A stretch of DNA of 64,000 nt from contig NZ_BDCG01000021.1 of the NCBI RefSeq assembly GCF_001613385.1, positions 1-64,000 of the forward strand. The letters run 5' to 3'. Source of the stretch: Nocardia flavorosea NBRC 108225 (lineage in GTDB: Bacteria; Actinomycetota; Actinomycetes; Mycobacteriales; Mycobacteriaceae). Both the position numbers and the translations under genes were made by a program. Below are positions 24,412 through 33,292 of this stretch, one piece after another. The notes beneath the pieces were generated by a model. It did not search any database. It saw only the letters and a program-made list of their open reading frames with translations, and was not told the DNA's origin. Within the stretch, counting starts at the first letter, position 1, and each line of letters begins with the position of its first letter.

Positions 24412-26207
24412 CGACCGGTTTCGGTGTGCTGCGTCCGCCACATCCGTGCGTACAAGCCGTCGCTGCGGAGCAGTTCGTCGTGGGTACCCCGCTCGGCAAT
24501 GCGGCCCGCGTCGAGCACAAGGATCTGATCGGCCGTGGCGACGGTATGGAGGCGATGGGCGATCACGATCACTGTCTTGTCCTGCACCAGACGCGAGAGG
24601 GCTTGCTGGACGGCAATTTCACTGTCCGGGTCCAGCGACGCGGTCGCTTCGTCGAGGACCACGATGGGCGCGTCGGAGACGATCGCCCGGGCGATACTCA
24701 CACGCTGACGCTCACCGCCGGACAGGTCGGCACCTTCGCTGAGAACAGTGTTGTAGCCGAGTGGTAGCGCCTCGATGACATCGTGGATCTGCGCCGCGCG
24801 CGCAGCATCGCGCACTGCCTTGTCATCGGCGCCCGGCGCGCCGATGCGAATGTTCTCGGTGACGGTGTCACGCAGTAGCGTCACGTCCTGGAACACCAGC
24901 GACAGCGAGGCGAGCAGCGTGCCGTGCGCCATTTCGCGGATATCGACCCCGCCGATACGGATCGAGCCCTGTGTGACGTCGTAGAAACGAGGTATCAGAC
25001 CGGCAAGGGTGGATTTCCCGGCACCGGAAGGGCCCACCACGGCGGTGACAGTGCCCGGTTCGCAAACCGCGGTGACTCCATCCAACGCCGGACGCCGGCC
25101 GTCGTAGGAGAATGTCACTCGGTCCAGCTCCAGCCGGCTGCCCTCCGGTGTTCGCGGCGTGGAGGTTTCGGGAAGGGGGGTGCGAATCAGCAGCGACTCG
25201 ATGTTCTGTGCCGCGCTGCGCCCCTTACGAAGACCTTGCGAACCGTGGATGGCCGGGTTGATCGCCGTCGGCAGGCCCACACCGACAACGAGGAACGGTA
25301 AGACCTCGGCCATGGACGCGGAACCCATGTATACCAGCGCGATTCCGGCGCCGCCCAGGACAGCGAGGAGCGTCATCTCCGAGGCGAGCAAGCGCGCGAA
25401 TGCCGTGCTGTACCGCGTCTCGTTCGCCCAAGCGGTCAGCGCGCGCGCATGTTCTGTGATCGCCTCGTCGAATCGCTGTTGAATACGTCCGCCCGTCCCG
25501 GAGGCCTTGACCACCGCGATACCGTCCGCGAATTCCACGCCGGCTGCGCCGATACGGGCTTCGGCGGCGAGCAACCGTTCCATATGTGCGGTCATCGACC
25601 GCATCGCCACCCGGTAGCTGATCCCCAGCAGCGCCAGCGCGCCGACTGCGATCGCCGTCAGTGCCGGGTCGACGAAGGCCAGATAGGTCACGCCGATCGC
25701 GACGGAGACCGCGGCGCCGACCATCTCTCCCAGCGCGTGCGCGATGAGCTGGTGCATCTCCTCGAGGTCGTTGGTCATCCGTTTGTTGACCTGTGCCGAT
25801 CCGCTGGAGCGGAACCAGCCCAACGGGAGGGTGCCGAGATGGCGCACGATCCGCACCCGCAATGTGTGCAGGATCTTCGCGTCCGCGAAATGCCCGAGCC
25901 GCGACGACCCGAAGACGAAGAGCAGGCGAAGGGCGGCGCCGAGGGCGCCGATCAGCACCCATGTCCAGACCGTCGGGGCGGGATCCTCCGGCCCCCGGTC
26001 CAGAACCGTTCGAGCGATCTCCGCGACCGCGATATAGGGAACGACGCCGCAGGCCGACGCGAGCGCGGATAGAGCTGCACATCCGATCAAGTGGTTGCGA
26101 ACCGGTTCGAGCAGCCGGGTCAGCGCCCCGACCGGCGCGAGGCGGTTGCGCGGTGGCTCGCCGGGCGGGCTTTCCGGCGGCGTTGCGGGCGAGATGGTGG
26201 TGGCCAT
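24408..26207 (-). CDS. Half-size ABC transporter (TMD-NBD), YbtP/IrtA-like
   Basis: 599 aa. A ~30-residue Pro-rich N-terminus precedes six transmembrane helices and an ATPase domain with Walker A GPSGAGKST, signature DLSGGERQRVS, Walker B VVLDEATAS and H-loop VIAHRLHT. No siderophore-interacting FAD domain is present, unlike mycobacterial IrtA. ATG 26207 follows GGAGG closely. It is first gene of the minus-strand operon, divergent from tetR, with the TetR operator just upstream of its promoter. Confidence 0.85.
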   Translation of the reverse strand: MATTISPATPPESPPGEPPRNRLAPVGALTRLLEPVRNHLIGCAALSALASACGVVPYIAVAEIARTVLDRGPEDPAPTVWTWVLIGALGAALRLLFVFGSSRLGHFADAKILHTLRVRIVRHLGTLPLGWFRSSGSAQVNKRMTNDLEEMHQLIAHALGEMVGAAVSVAIGVTYLAFVDPALTAIAVGALALLGISYRVAMRSMTAHMERLLAAEARIGAAGVEFADGIAVVKASGTGGRIQQRFDEAITEHARALTAWANETRYSTAFARLLASEMTLLAVLGGAGIALVYMGSASMAEVLPFLVVGVGLPTAINPAIHGSQGLRKGRSAAQNIESLLIRTPLPETSTPRTPEGSRLELDRVTFSYDGRRPALDGVTAVCEPGTVTAVVGPSGAGKSTLAGLIPRFYDVTQGSIRIGGVDIREMAHGTLLASLSLVFQDVTLLRDTVTENIRIGAPGADDKAVRDAARAAQIHDVIEALPLGYNTVLSEGADLSGGERQRVSIARAIVSDAPIVVLDEATASLDPDSEIAVQQALSRLVQDKTVIVIAHRLHTVATADQILVLDAGRIAERGTHDELLRSDGLYARMWRTQHTETGR

Positions 26208-26231
26208 GATCCTCCGAGTCCTGAATATGCC

Positions 26232-26270
26232 GACTGACCGTCAGTCAGTACGGTATTAGGCAACCCTCAG
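26232..26270. promoter_or_regulatory. TetR operator and partial iron box between ABC operon and tetR
   Basis: GACTGAC-C-GTCAGTC (26232-26246) is a perfect dyad sharing its core with 20960-20982. Immediately next to it TTAGGCAACCCTCA (26256-26269) matches 11 of 14 positions of the 3' part of the IdeR/DtxR consensus TTAGGTTAGGCTAACCTAA. The TetR site is solid; the iron box is tentative. Confidence 0.65.
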
Positions 26271-26347
26271 CAAGGCAAGTGCGACCGAGGTCGCGACGGC
26301 TCCCGGAATGGCGGGTCGGTAGTATCGGGCCGGCGAAGGGAGCGACT

Positions 26348-26899
26348 GTGACCCGGACGAAACCGCCGGCTCAGCGGCGTGGTGAGCTACTGGACGCGGC
26401 GGAACAACTGCTGGTGACCAAGGGCGTGGACGCATTCACCATCGACGACGTCACGGTTAACGCCGGAGTCGCCAAAGGTACTTTCTACCTGCACTTCTCC
26501 AATAAGGCGGACCTGCTCAACGCCCTGCGCGATCGCTATGTACGCCGCTTCGCCGACTCTCAGCTCGCATCGGCCCGGCGAGTTGCCGGGGTTGCCGGCA
26601 TCGAGGCGTGGATGCATGCAGGAGTAGGCGAGTACCTACGCGAAATCAGATTGCACGATGTCCTGTTCCACCCGGCGACCTACGATCGGGAAGCGCCGAA
26701 CCCGCCCGTCGAAACGCTGACTCAGCTGCTTGCGGAGTTGCAGCCGCCACCGGCCGACCCACTGGCGACAGCAGTGATCCTCTACTCGGCGATGCACGGA
26801 GCGACCGACCATATCGCGCACAAGCCCGGCGATGAGAAGCGCATGCTCGACGCGCTGACTCAGCTCTGCCGAGGGCTGCTGGCTCCTCGGGACAGCTGA
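26348..26899 (+). CDS. TetR-family repressor of the MFS/ABC transport genes
   Basis: 183 aa. N-terminal TetR helix-turn-helix (AAEQLLVTKGVDAFTIDDVTVNAGVAKGTFYLHFSNK) and a helical ligand-binding C-terminal domain. GTG 26348 is chosen because GGGAG lies 5 nt upstream; the earlier in-frame start lacks a ribosome site. It is divergent from the ABC operon with a dyad in between. The second copy of the dyad is 5.3 kb away before the MFS gene, defining a small regulon. The ligand is unknown. Confidence 0.88.
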   Translation: MTRTKPPAQRRGELLDAAEQLLVTKGVDAFTIDDVTVNAGVAKGTFYLHFSNKADLLNALRDRYVRRFADSQLASARRVAGVAGIEAWMHAGVGEYLREIRLHDVLFHPATYDREAPNPPVETLTQLLAELQPPPADPLATAVILYSAMHGATDHIAHKPGDEKRMLDALTQLCRGLLAPRDS

Positions 26900-27035
26900 A
26901 CCGGCCCGTAGATTTCCTTGCCGAACTATGGATAACCGAATCGACTCACGGCCGTCCCGACCTGGCCGTCGGTGACAGGCTCGGACGCTTTCGGCCCTAC
27001 GACGCCCTCGTCGCGCTCACCGGGCCCGGCCGTTG

Positions 27036-27488
27036 CTACCGGCGGTTTACCGGGTGATCCGAGACTGCTCGGGCGGCAGTCATCTTGCGTAACTCAGGAC
27101 AGTCTTCGGCGGGATTGCTGTCCGGGCAGTCGAGCAACTGTCTCAAATGCGCTTTCGCGGCAGCCAGACGTTGTTGCTCCTGCTCGATCGCGTCGAGTCT
27201 TTCCAGGACGGCTGCTCGCCAACCGTAATTGTCCGTCGTGAGCACCTTGGTGATGTCCTCGATGCTCATCAGCCCGGTGTAGCGCCACAGCTGAATCAAC
27301 CCGATCCGGTGCAGTTCCTCAGGGCCGTACAGGCGCCACCGCGACCGTAATTGCGCCGGGCGAATCAGTCCACAGTGCTCCCAGTAGCGCAATGCCGATT
27401 CGGCGAGACCGAATCGGTGAGCAGCCGCACCGATCCCGATCAAACCGTCGTCGCCCGAAGTGCTGCATGCCTTTTCAGTGTTACCCAT
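27036..27488 (-). CDS. MerR-family transcriptional regulator
   Basis: 150 aa. The MerR helix-turn-helix and wing are at residues ~16-80 (IGAAAHRFGLAESALRYWEHCGLI then the R-x-Y-x-x-x-E-L pattern). A coiled-coil dimerisation helix (LERLDAIEQEQQRLAAAKAHLRQ) follows. The short Cys-containing C-terminus could bind a ligand or metal. It is divergent from the flavin monooxygenase gene, which is its probable target. Confidence 0.85.
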   Translation of the reverse strand: MGNTEKACSTSGDDGLIGIGAAAHRFGLAESALRYWEHCGLIRPAQLRSRWRLYGPEELHRIGLIQLWRYTGLMSIEDITKVLTTDNYGWRAAVLERLDAIEQEQQRLAAAKAHLRQLLDCPDSNPAEDCPELRKMTAARAVSDHPVNRR

Positions 27489-27540
27489 CTCACCTGCTTT
27501 GCGTCGTTGTGGGCCTTGATCTCCAGCCGACTTCAGATGC

Positions 27541-27559
27541 TCCAGTTAGGCAATCCTAA
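27541..27559. promoter_or_regulatory. IdeR/DtxR-like iron box between merR and monooxygenase
   Basis: TCCAGTTAGGCAATCCTAA matches 14 of 19 positions of the IdeR consensus TTAGGTTAGGCTAACCTAA, counted by eye. The inner TTAGG-CAAT-CCTAA is itself a dyad, so a MerR site is an alternative reading. It lies 52 bp upstream of merR and 171 bp before the monooxygenase start. Confidence 0.5.
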
Positions 27560-27729
27560 TAGCTCGGAGTGGAGGGAGGGTGCGGTCGCCGGCCGGTGTA
27601 TGGATACGCCGGAACGCGCGAACAGACAGGTGGGGAGAGGTTCTGGGCACGAGGTATCGGCCAGGGCTCGGGCTGCACGGCACGCCCGCCCCGTATACGA
27701 AGTTTTTCGACCAACCAAGGGTGATCTTT

Positions 27730-29043
27730 GTGGAAAACGACTACTCGGAGACCGTGGTCATCGGTGCGGGACAACAAGGATGCGGAGTTGCCGCTGCCTT
27801 GCAGGATCTCGGCCGCGAAGCGCTTGTACTGGAAAAGGGTGAAATCGGGCAGGCTTGGGCTCATGAACGCTGGGACAGCTTGCTCATCGGAAGCGGGAAT
27901 CGATCGGTTCGGTTTCCCGGCTGGGAATATGACGGTGACGACCCCGACGGTTTCCTGACAGGGCCGGAGTTGGCCGCTCACCTGCGTCGCTACGTGGCTG
28001 AGCGCAAACTGCGGGTGCGGGAGCACACGACCGTACGGGAGGTCGAATGCCGGCCGCATGCCTCCGACAGTGACGATGTGCGGTTCCGCACCCATCTGTC
28101 CGGCGGCGGGGTAATCGAATCACGGAATGTGGTGGCGGCGGTGGGTGGTTACGCCAAACCTCGAATACCTGCCTTCGCGGCGCGTATCGACGCTTCCATC
28201 GAACAGCTCCACTCGCATCGATACCGCAACCCCGAGTCTTTGCCGAACGGGTCCGTCCTCGTGGTCGGGGCGGGGATAAGCGGGCAGCAGATCGCCGACG
28301 AACTGGCGGATGCCGGGCGGCGCGTTGTCCTGTCCGTCGGACGTCACCGGGTCTTTCCTCGCTACTATCGCGGCCGCAACATAGGCGAGTGGATGTACAT
28401 CTTCTCCATGTACGACGATTACGTCACAGTCGATTCCGGGAAGGCCGACAACGGAGATACCCCGCGACTGCCCGGTTTACCGGTGATCGCCGTGAAGGAC
28501 GGCGTGGACGACCTCAATCTCGGTACGCTGGCCGACAAGGGAGTCGTTCTCATCGGGTCCGTACGTGACGCGAACGGCCTGGTTCTCGGTTTGCAGGACA
28601 ATGTGGTCGCGGTCGCCGAGGCCAGTGCGAGTTCCGTTCGAGCGGTCCTGCACACCATCGATTCGGGACTGCGCAAGCGAGGCTTCGTAGCCCCGGAACA
28701 GTATCCGAAGCCCGCAGTGAACATGGAGAACATTTCCGACTTCGGTGACCGGATAAATCTCGCGGAGCACAACATTACGACGATCATCTGGTGTACCGGA
28801 TTCGGGCCTGACTATCGGATCCTGCCGGAGCGGGCACTCGACACGCGCGGCGTGCCTATCCAGGACAAGGGCATTCTCGGAGCGATACCCGGTCTGTATT
28901 ATGCAGGGCTACCGGACGGGGATTCGCTTGCTCCGACGTCCATCTCGGCCAATGTCGAGAACGGCCGATTCATTGCACGCCATGTTCATATCGACTACGT
29001 GATGCGTTCGGGCGCCGCGCAATCCGTCATAGCGCCTGGGTAA
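27730..29043 (+). CDS. FAD/NAD(P)-dependent flavin monooxygenase-like oxidoreductase
   Basis: 437 aa. Two Rossmann dinucleotide sites are visible: VVIGAGQQGCGVA near the N-terminus for FAD and VLVVGAGISGQQIADEL near residue ~175 for NAD(P)H. Between them is WDSLLIGSGNRSVRFPGW, matching the class B monooxygenase (YUCCA/FMO-like) pattern. The C-terminal ATG-like motif IIWCTGFGPDY is present. GTG 27730 has AAGGG 8 nt upstream; 27721 is an alternative. The substrate is unknown. The iron-box-like site upstream and nearby siderophore-type transporters suggest, but do not prove, a link to iron. Confidence 0.8.
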   Translation: MENDYSETVVIGAGQQGCGVAAALQDLGREALVLEKGEIGQAWAHERWDSLLIGSGNRSVRFPGWEYDGDDPDGFLTGPELAAHLRRYVAERKLRVREHTTVREVECRPHASDSDDVRFRTHLSGGGVIESRNVVAAVGGYAKPRIPAFAARIDASIEQLHSHRYRNPESLPNGSVLVVGAGISGQQIADELADAGRRVVLSVGRHRVFPRYYRGRNIGEWMYIFSMYDDYVTVDSGKADNGDTPRLPGLPVIAVKDGVDDLNLGTLADKGVVLIGSVRDANGLVLGLQDNVVAVAEASASSVRAVLHTIDSGLRKRGFVAPEQYPKPAVNMENISDFGDRINLAEHNITTIIWCTGFGPDYRILPERALDTRGVPIQDKGILGAIPGLYYAGLPDGDSLAPTSISANVENGRFIARHVHIDYVMRSGAAQSVIAPG

Positions 29044-29077
29044 CCCGTACCCGGTGCCCGCCCTCCCGCGGGCCCGG

Positions 29078-29330
29078 CTATCCACCACGCAGGTCCGTCG
29101 GTTGCCCGCTGCGCAGGACCGTCAACGTCGCCGGCACCTCGACTCGGAAACGAGCGTCACAGTTGGCGAATCCACCGCAGCGGGCAACCAGCTCGAGCCG
29201 GCCGTTCTCGAGAGTCCATGACTGTTCCTTCGCCGGGAGACCGAATTTCACACATCGATCCCCGGGAGCTGGCCGAGCTGGATCGCACTGTCCACGGTGA
29301 TCGCTGTGCTCGTTGTGACCGGACGATTTC
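29078..29330 (-). pseudogene. Probable decayed gene fragment (DUF4097-like secreted protein)
   Basis: One frame reads WTLENGRLELVARCGG, then a paired-Cys beta-strand segment and VPATLTVL, like the C-terminal repeats of DUF4097-type proteins. A second frame just upstream carries a plausible N-terminal continuation (VTTSTAITVDSAIQL), so a frameshift is likely. No good start or ribosome site is present. The rest of the 29044-29449 gap shows nothing. Confidence 0.3.
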
Positions 29331-29449
29331 GGGCGTTGAGCCCACATCCCGAGATACGCCCAAGCGGTAAATCCTGCGAGAGTCGGGGAGGTCCGGCTAC
29401 CGGTAGCGCCTCGGGAACATCACGGTAGTGACGGAATCCTCCGAGGGCC

Positions 29450-30157
29450 CTATGTCGATGTGTGGCCGTCCTGCACGGATGCGCGTGCGGCATCCGAGAG
29501 CAAGGATGTTGCGAGACGCAGGGCAGGCCGGTTCATCCGTCCCTGATTGGCTGCCAGGAAGTTCAGTAGGCGTTGCTGATCTATCTTGCCGACCTCGCGA
29601 AGCGCTGTTCCGACGGGTTTGGTGACCAGTTCGGAGGTGTCGTCCACAAGCAGTTCTGCCAGTGCCAGTGGGTCGTCGATATCTCCTTGCCGGATGAGCC
29701 AGAAGGATGCGGTTATCGCGGTACGCCGTTCGATCGCTTCGGTAGAGCGCGCCAGGTCGAACAGCGGCCGACGTGATTTGTCCAGCAGATACCAGCCGAT
29801 CACCCGCGGGGCCGCCCTGTCGACAAGGTCCCACATGTTGATGTACTCGTGATTGTGCAGGTACATCTCGTATAGCTGACGTCGCTCATCATCGGTCAAA
29901 GACCGGCGGCGTGCTTTGAAATCGAGAACAGCCACGCCGACCATGCGAATCTCGTACCATGAACTCGCGAGCAATTCGGGGATATGGCCCAGGCCCACAT
30001 CCGTCCATGCCTTGGCAATGTCGAAAACGTCCTTCATTCGGACGCCGATCGCTTCGACTCCGCTGTCCGAGGGGAGGCGACGGGTGATTTTGTTTTTTTC
30101 GGGCACACTTCGTACGGATTCCAGGCCATCACGGATCTGAACGTGGGGGGTGGTCAT
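29450..30157 (-). CDS. AlkD-like DNA alkylation repair protein
   Basis: 235 aa, the usual AlkD length. HEAT-like helical repeats fill the sequence. Family landmarks include SSWYEIRMVGVAVL, EYINMWDLVDRAAPRVIGW (the Trp and Asp that line the lesion pocket) and TAITASFWLIRQGD. AlkD proteins excise N3- or N7-alkylated purines without flipping the base. ATG 30157 is chosen because upstream codons are arginine/proline-rich noise from the other strand. It stands alone, with no linked repair gene. Confidence 0.85.
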   Translation of the reverse strand: MTTPHVQIRDGLESVRSVPEKNKITRRLPSDSGVEAIGVRMKDVFDIAKAWTDVGLGHIPELLASSWYEIRMVGVAVLDFKARRRSLTDDERRQLYEMYLHNHEYINMWDLVDRAAPRVIGWYLLDKSRRPLFDLARSTEAIERRTAITASFWLIRQGDIDDPLALAELLVDDTSELVTKPVGTALREVGKIDQQRLLNFLAANQGRMNRPALRLATSLLSDAARASVQDGHTST

Positions 30158-30534
30158 GCAGATGATTCCCTTCACTCGTGGCTGACACGGTTGTCCCCGA
30201 CCCCGAGGAAACTCTGAGTATGCGGCCGCGGCGCACGGCACCGGTGTCGAACTCTCCGGTGGTAGCGGCCGGACTGGCTCTACACTGTTCGGTCCTCGGC
30301 CGTTTACCGGTAGCCTCTGGCATCTGCGGGCTACCTGCGTCCTGGACCTCGCGAACATGACACCGGCCGCCCGGGCGGAATCCGTCGATACTCGTAAACC
30401 ATACGTGAGCCAGTTACCCGTCCGACAGTGACCGGACGTTCCAGCGAGAGCAGGCGGGATCGGCAGCGAGTGCGGCGATCGATCGAAGTTTTCGCGAGGT
30501 CGTAGGACGGCGAGCGCCGCATCGGCGGCCGTGC
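30158..30534. other. Intergenic, no recognisable gene
   Basis: Upstream region of the AlkD-like gene. No conserved protein, RNA or clear regulatory dyad was recognised. The rest of the gap up to 31158 holds two gene relics listed separately. Confidence 0.4.
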
Positions 30535-30765
30535 ACGTGTTGCTTTGCCACACAGGACAGGGGGCGGGTGACCAGCCCGAACTCCTAGCGGTGGGAGGTC
30601 TGCACCGTGCTGGCCGATACCGAGCACTTCGGCGCCGAATCGACGTGCGCCGGGAAGGACGACGGCGAGGCGGTGCAGGCGTGCTGCGGCACCGGCAGCG
30701 CAGAGCACGCGCCCAAGGCGGCGGAATCGGCGGTGGCGGGCTGCGCGCCGGCCGCCGCCGAATAG
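30535..30765 (+). pseudogene. cadI/arsI C-terminal remnant with an internal stop
   Basis: The frame reads TCCFATQDRGRVTS, then TAG (30586-30588), then RWEVCTVLADTEHFG and a Cys-rich tail (CAGKDDGEAVQACCG ... GC). This is the C-terminal part of the CadI/ArsI vicinal-oxygen-chelate proteins linked to cadmium and arsenic resistance, whose usual sequence is TTCC-AxQDKVWV...PWEVYTVLAD. The N-terminal half is absent. The in-frame stop and loss of the 5' part make it a pseudogene. Confidence 0.7.
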
Positions 30766-30835
30766 ACACCCGGGTTACGGCGGGATTGATGTGCAAACCG
30801 CGCCCGCGGCAGCGGTAGACGCCCTGCCGCGGGCG

Positions 30836-30962
30836 ACACCGGGAAGGCGTAATAGAGGATGCCCCAGCTCGATATCTGGGTCAGGCACCGCACTGCCAGC
30901 ACTCGGCGGCGCCCTGCTGGGGGGGAATCGACCGAGAACGAGCTGTCCGAGAGCTCGCTCAC
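30836..30962 (-). pseudogene. MFS transporter N-terminal fragment
   Basis: About 42 codons encode an MFS start: a short polar leader, then RVLAVRCLTQISSWGILYYAFPV, which is the first helix of a common actinobacterial MFS family (usually LAVLCLTQ-tSWGvLYYAFPV). Similarity stops abruptly after this helix and the remaining frame is low-complexity. It faces the cadI relic, so this zone holds two broken genes. Confidence 0.55.
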
Positions 30963-31158
30963 ATCTCACGAACCGAATGTCTGACGTCGTCGTCGAACAG
31001 ACCAACCCGGACCGGCAGCTCGGGCACCGGCTTGCCGCCACCTGAAATTGATCCCCTTGCGGACCGAACTCGCTGATATGGGCTGCGGCACGGAAGTTCT
31101 GGCGATCTTCGACTGCCGAGCGAAAGCCGTTCCCATTACGGAACGCACCGAGATCACC

Positions 31159-32271
31159 ATGTGCGACACTGGCGGCGTGCAACCGAAGCGTAGGGTTCAC
31201 TTCGTGGGTAGCTTGCCCGCACAGTTGGACAGTCCGGCAAAGGCAATGGCGTTCGCCGTCGACACGGCCGGTGAGTTCCTGGACGGCACGGTTCCCGGCG
31301 GTGAAGCGGATCCCTATCGTGCCCAGTGGTACATCAGACCCATCATCGACCGGCTCGACAGCATCCCGGCGCTGGCGCCGGTGCGCCGCGGTGATTGGTC
31401 GACGCTGCGTTCCCGCAACACCTTCCGGCTCCGGGCGGGCCGGTCGCTGGGCGAAGCGGATATCGACACCGCGCTCGGCTACGCGGAGGAGGCCGGGCGT
31501 GCCACCGTGGCATTGGCCGATATGCGTCGAACCGATCCCGGACTACGCTTACAGGTGGGTATTCCGACGCCGTTCGTCATCGGCTTCATCGCCTTCGAGG
31601 CACGGATGCTCGTGTTGCGTCGGCGCTCGGCCCGCCGCGGAGACCGAAGCTTCCCCTATTACCGCCCGATCTTCGACGCCACCGTCAGGGAGATCAACCG
31701 AATCCATGAGACGTTGCGGGACAACGTCGTATTCCAACTCGAACTGCCCGCGGAGACGCTCCTCTGCGGGCACGCACCTGCGGTCCTGCGGCAGGCCGTG
31801 GCCGCCGCGGCAGGCCGGGCGATCGCACGCCTCGTCGCACGGGCGCCCCATGATGCCCGTTTCGGAGTGCACCTTTGCTACGGGAGCCTCGGCGACAAAC
31901 CGGTCGTGGCGCCGAGATCGACGGCCCCGGTAGTCACGCTGGCCAACGCGATAGCCCGATACTGGCCTGCGGGAAGACATCTCGAATTCGTTCACCTTCC
32001 CATCGGTGACGGCACACAGGCGCCGGTGCGGCCGCGGTACTACGGGCCCCTGGCACGCCTCGAATTGCCTGCCGCTACCCGTCTTGTCGCCGGCCTTGCA
32101 CATCCGACGCAGCCGCTTACTCAAGCACGGCAGAGTTTGACGGTGGCGGAGTCGGCCTACGGCGGCCTGGTGGATGTCGCGGCCCCATGTGGTCTGGGCC
32201 GATATGACACCGTCGACCGGGCGCGGTCCGCAGTGGCACACGCAGTCGCCTTGGCCGAAACCGATCCGTAA
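31159..32271 (+). CDS. MetE/UROD-fold protein of unknown function
   Basis: 370 aa. The opening RVHFVGSLPAQLDSPAKAMAF and RAQWYIRPIIDRL, with later GIPTPFVIGF and FGVHLCYGSLGD, resemble the catalytic barrel of cobalamin-independent methionine synthase, including HLCYGS for the MetE HTHLCY zinc segment. The final zinc-Cys region is less clear. It is half the MetE length, so it contains only one barrel. ATG 31159 is used; GTG 31177 is possible. The substrate is unknown. No B12 riboswitch precedes it. Confidence 0.6.
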   Translation: MCDTGGVQPKRRVHFVGSLPAQLDSPAKAMAFAVDTAGEFLDGTVPGGEADPYRAQWYIRPIIDRLDSIPALAPVRRGDWSTLRSRNTFRLRAGRSLGEADIDTALGYAEEAGRATVALADMRRTDPGLRLQVGIPTPFVIGFIAFEARMLVLRRRSARRGDRSFPYYRPIFDATVREINRIHETLRDNVVFQLELPAETLLCGHAPAVLRQAVAAAAGRAIARLVARAPHDARFGVHLCYGSLGDKPVVAPRSTAPVVTLANAIARYWPAGRHLEFVHLPIGDGTQAPVRPRYYGPLARLELPAATRLVAGLAHPTQPLTQARQSLTVAESAYGGLVDVAAPCGLGRYDTVDRARSAVAHAVALAETDP

Positions 32272-32477
32272 ACGGCCGATGGTCACCGCGACCGCGGCCG
32301 CCCGTCGTAGTCGGTCCGAGCCGCCTCGGAGCCGACTCCCGCGCCTGGCAACGTTCGGGCCTCCACAGACAGGCTCGTACCGGCATCGGTGGTGCACGGA
32401 TCGCGGCACATGTTCGATAACAGGCGATCTCCCGCAGGAACGCACACATCAAGCAGCCTTCGGATACGATTACGCCC

Positions 32478-33290
32478 GTGGCCGAAGGAGTCGAAGAGAC
32501 TGTGCCGGAGGGCAACCGAATACCGCGCCCGTTCGACACCGAACAGCTGACTTCCGCCCGGGTGTACAACTACCTGTTGGGCGGAAAAGACAACTACGAA
32601 GCCGACCAAGACGTTGCCCATCAAATGTTGTCCAGCACACCCGAACTCAAGACGTTGGCCTGGTTCACTCGGAGTTTCATGCACAGAGCGGTCGCAATGG
32701 CCGCCGAGGCCGGTATCCGCCAGTTCATCGATCTCGGCTCCGGTATCCCGCACTCGCCCAATGTGCACGAGGTGGCTCGGGAGATCGAGCCGTCGGCGCG
32801 CGTGGTGTATGTCGACTACGACCAGGTCGCAGTCGCGCATTGCGAAGCGCTGCTGGCCCGATCTCCCGGTGTCGCGGCACTGCTGGGAGACGTTCGCCGG
32901 CCCCACGACGTCCTCGATCAGTTGGTCGAACACAACCTGATCGACCTCGATGAGCCTGTGGCCGTCACGCTCGTCAGTGTGTTGCATTACGTGATGGACG
33001 ATGAACATCCCGCCGAGATCATTGCCGCCTTTCGTGAGCGGATGGCGCCGGGCAGTTATATCGCGATCACCCACGGCTCCAGTGAGTCCAGCCCGGAGAT
33101 ACTCCAGGTGCTCTCCGGCACCGACGCCACATCGGCCCAGGTCGCTTTTCGGTCCGCAGCGCAGACAGGGGCCTTGCTCGCCGGCTTCGAATTGCTCGAA
33201 CCCGGCGTGGTGCCGGTACAGCAATGGCTCCGCCCCGACCTGCCGGACACCCGGATGATCATGCTCGGAGCCATCGGCCTCAGGAGATGA
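32478..33290 (+). CDS. SAM-dependent methyltransferase, DUF574 (Methyltransf_19) family
   Basis: 270 aa. N-terminal SARVYNYLLGGKDNYEAD is the DUF574 signature. The SAM-binding motif FIDLGSGIPHSPN and acidic motif VVYVDYDQVAVAH follow, with SVLHYVMDDEHP later. These proteins are abundant in actinomycetes; most have no assigned substrate. GTG 32478 is the start. The stop overlaps the region of the next gene, so it may lead an operon with the secreted protein and the ABC-2 transporter. Confidence 0.88.
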   Translation: MAEGVEETVPEGNRIPRPFDTEQLTSARVYNYLLGGKDNYEADQDVAHQMLSSTPELKTLAWFTRSFMHRAVAMAAEAGIRQFIDLGSGIPHSPNVHEVAREIEPSARVVYVDYDQVAVAHCEALLARSPGVAALLGDVRRPHDVLDQLVEHNLIDLDEPVAVTLVSVLHYVMDDEHPAEIIAAFRERMAPGSYIAITHGSSESSPEILQVLSGTDATSAQVAFRSAAQTGALLAGFELLEPGVVPVQQWLRPDLPDTRMIMLGAIGLRR

Positions 33291-33292
33291 AA

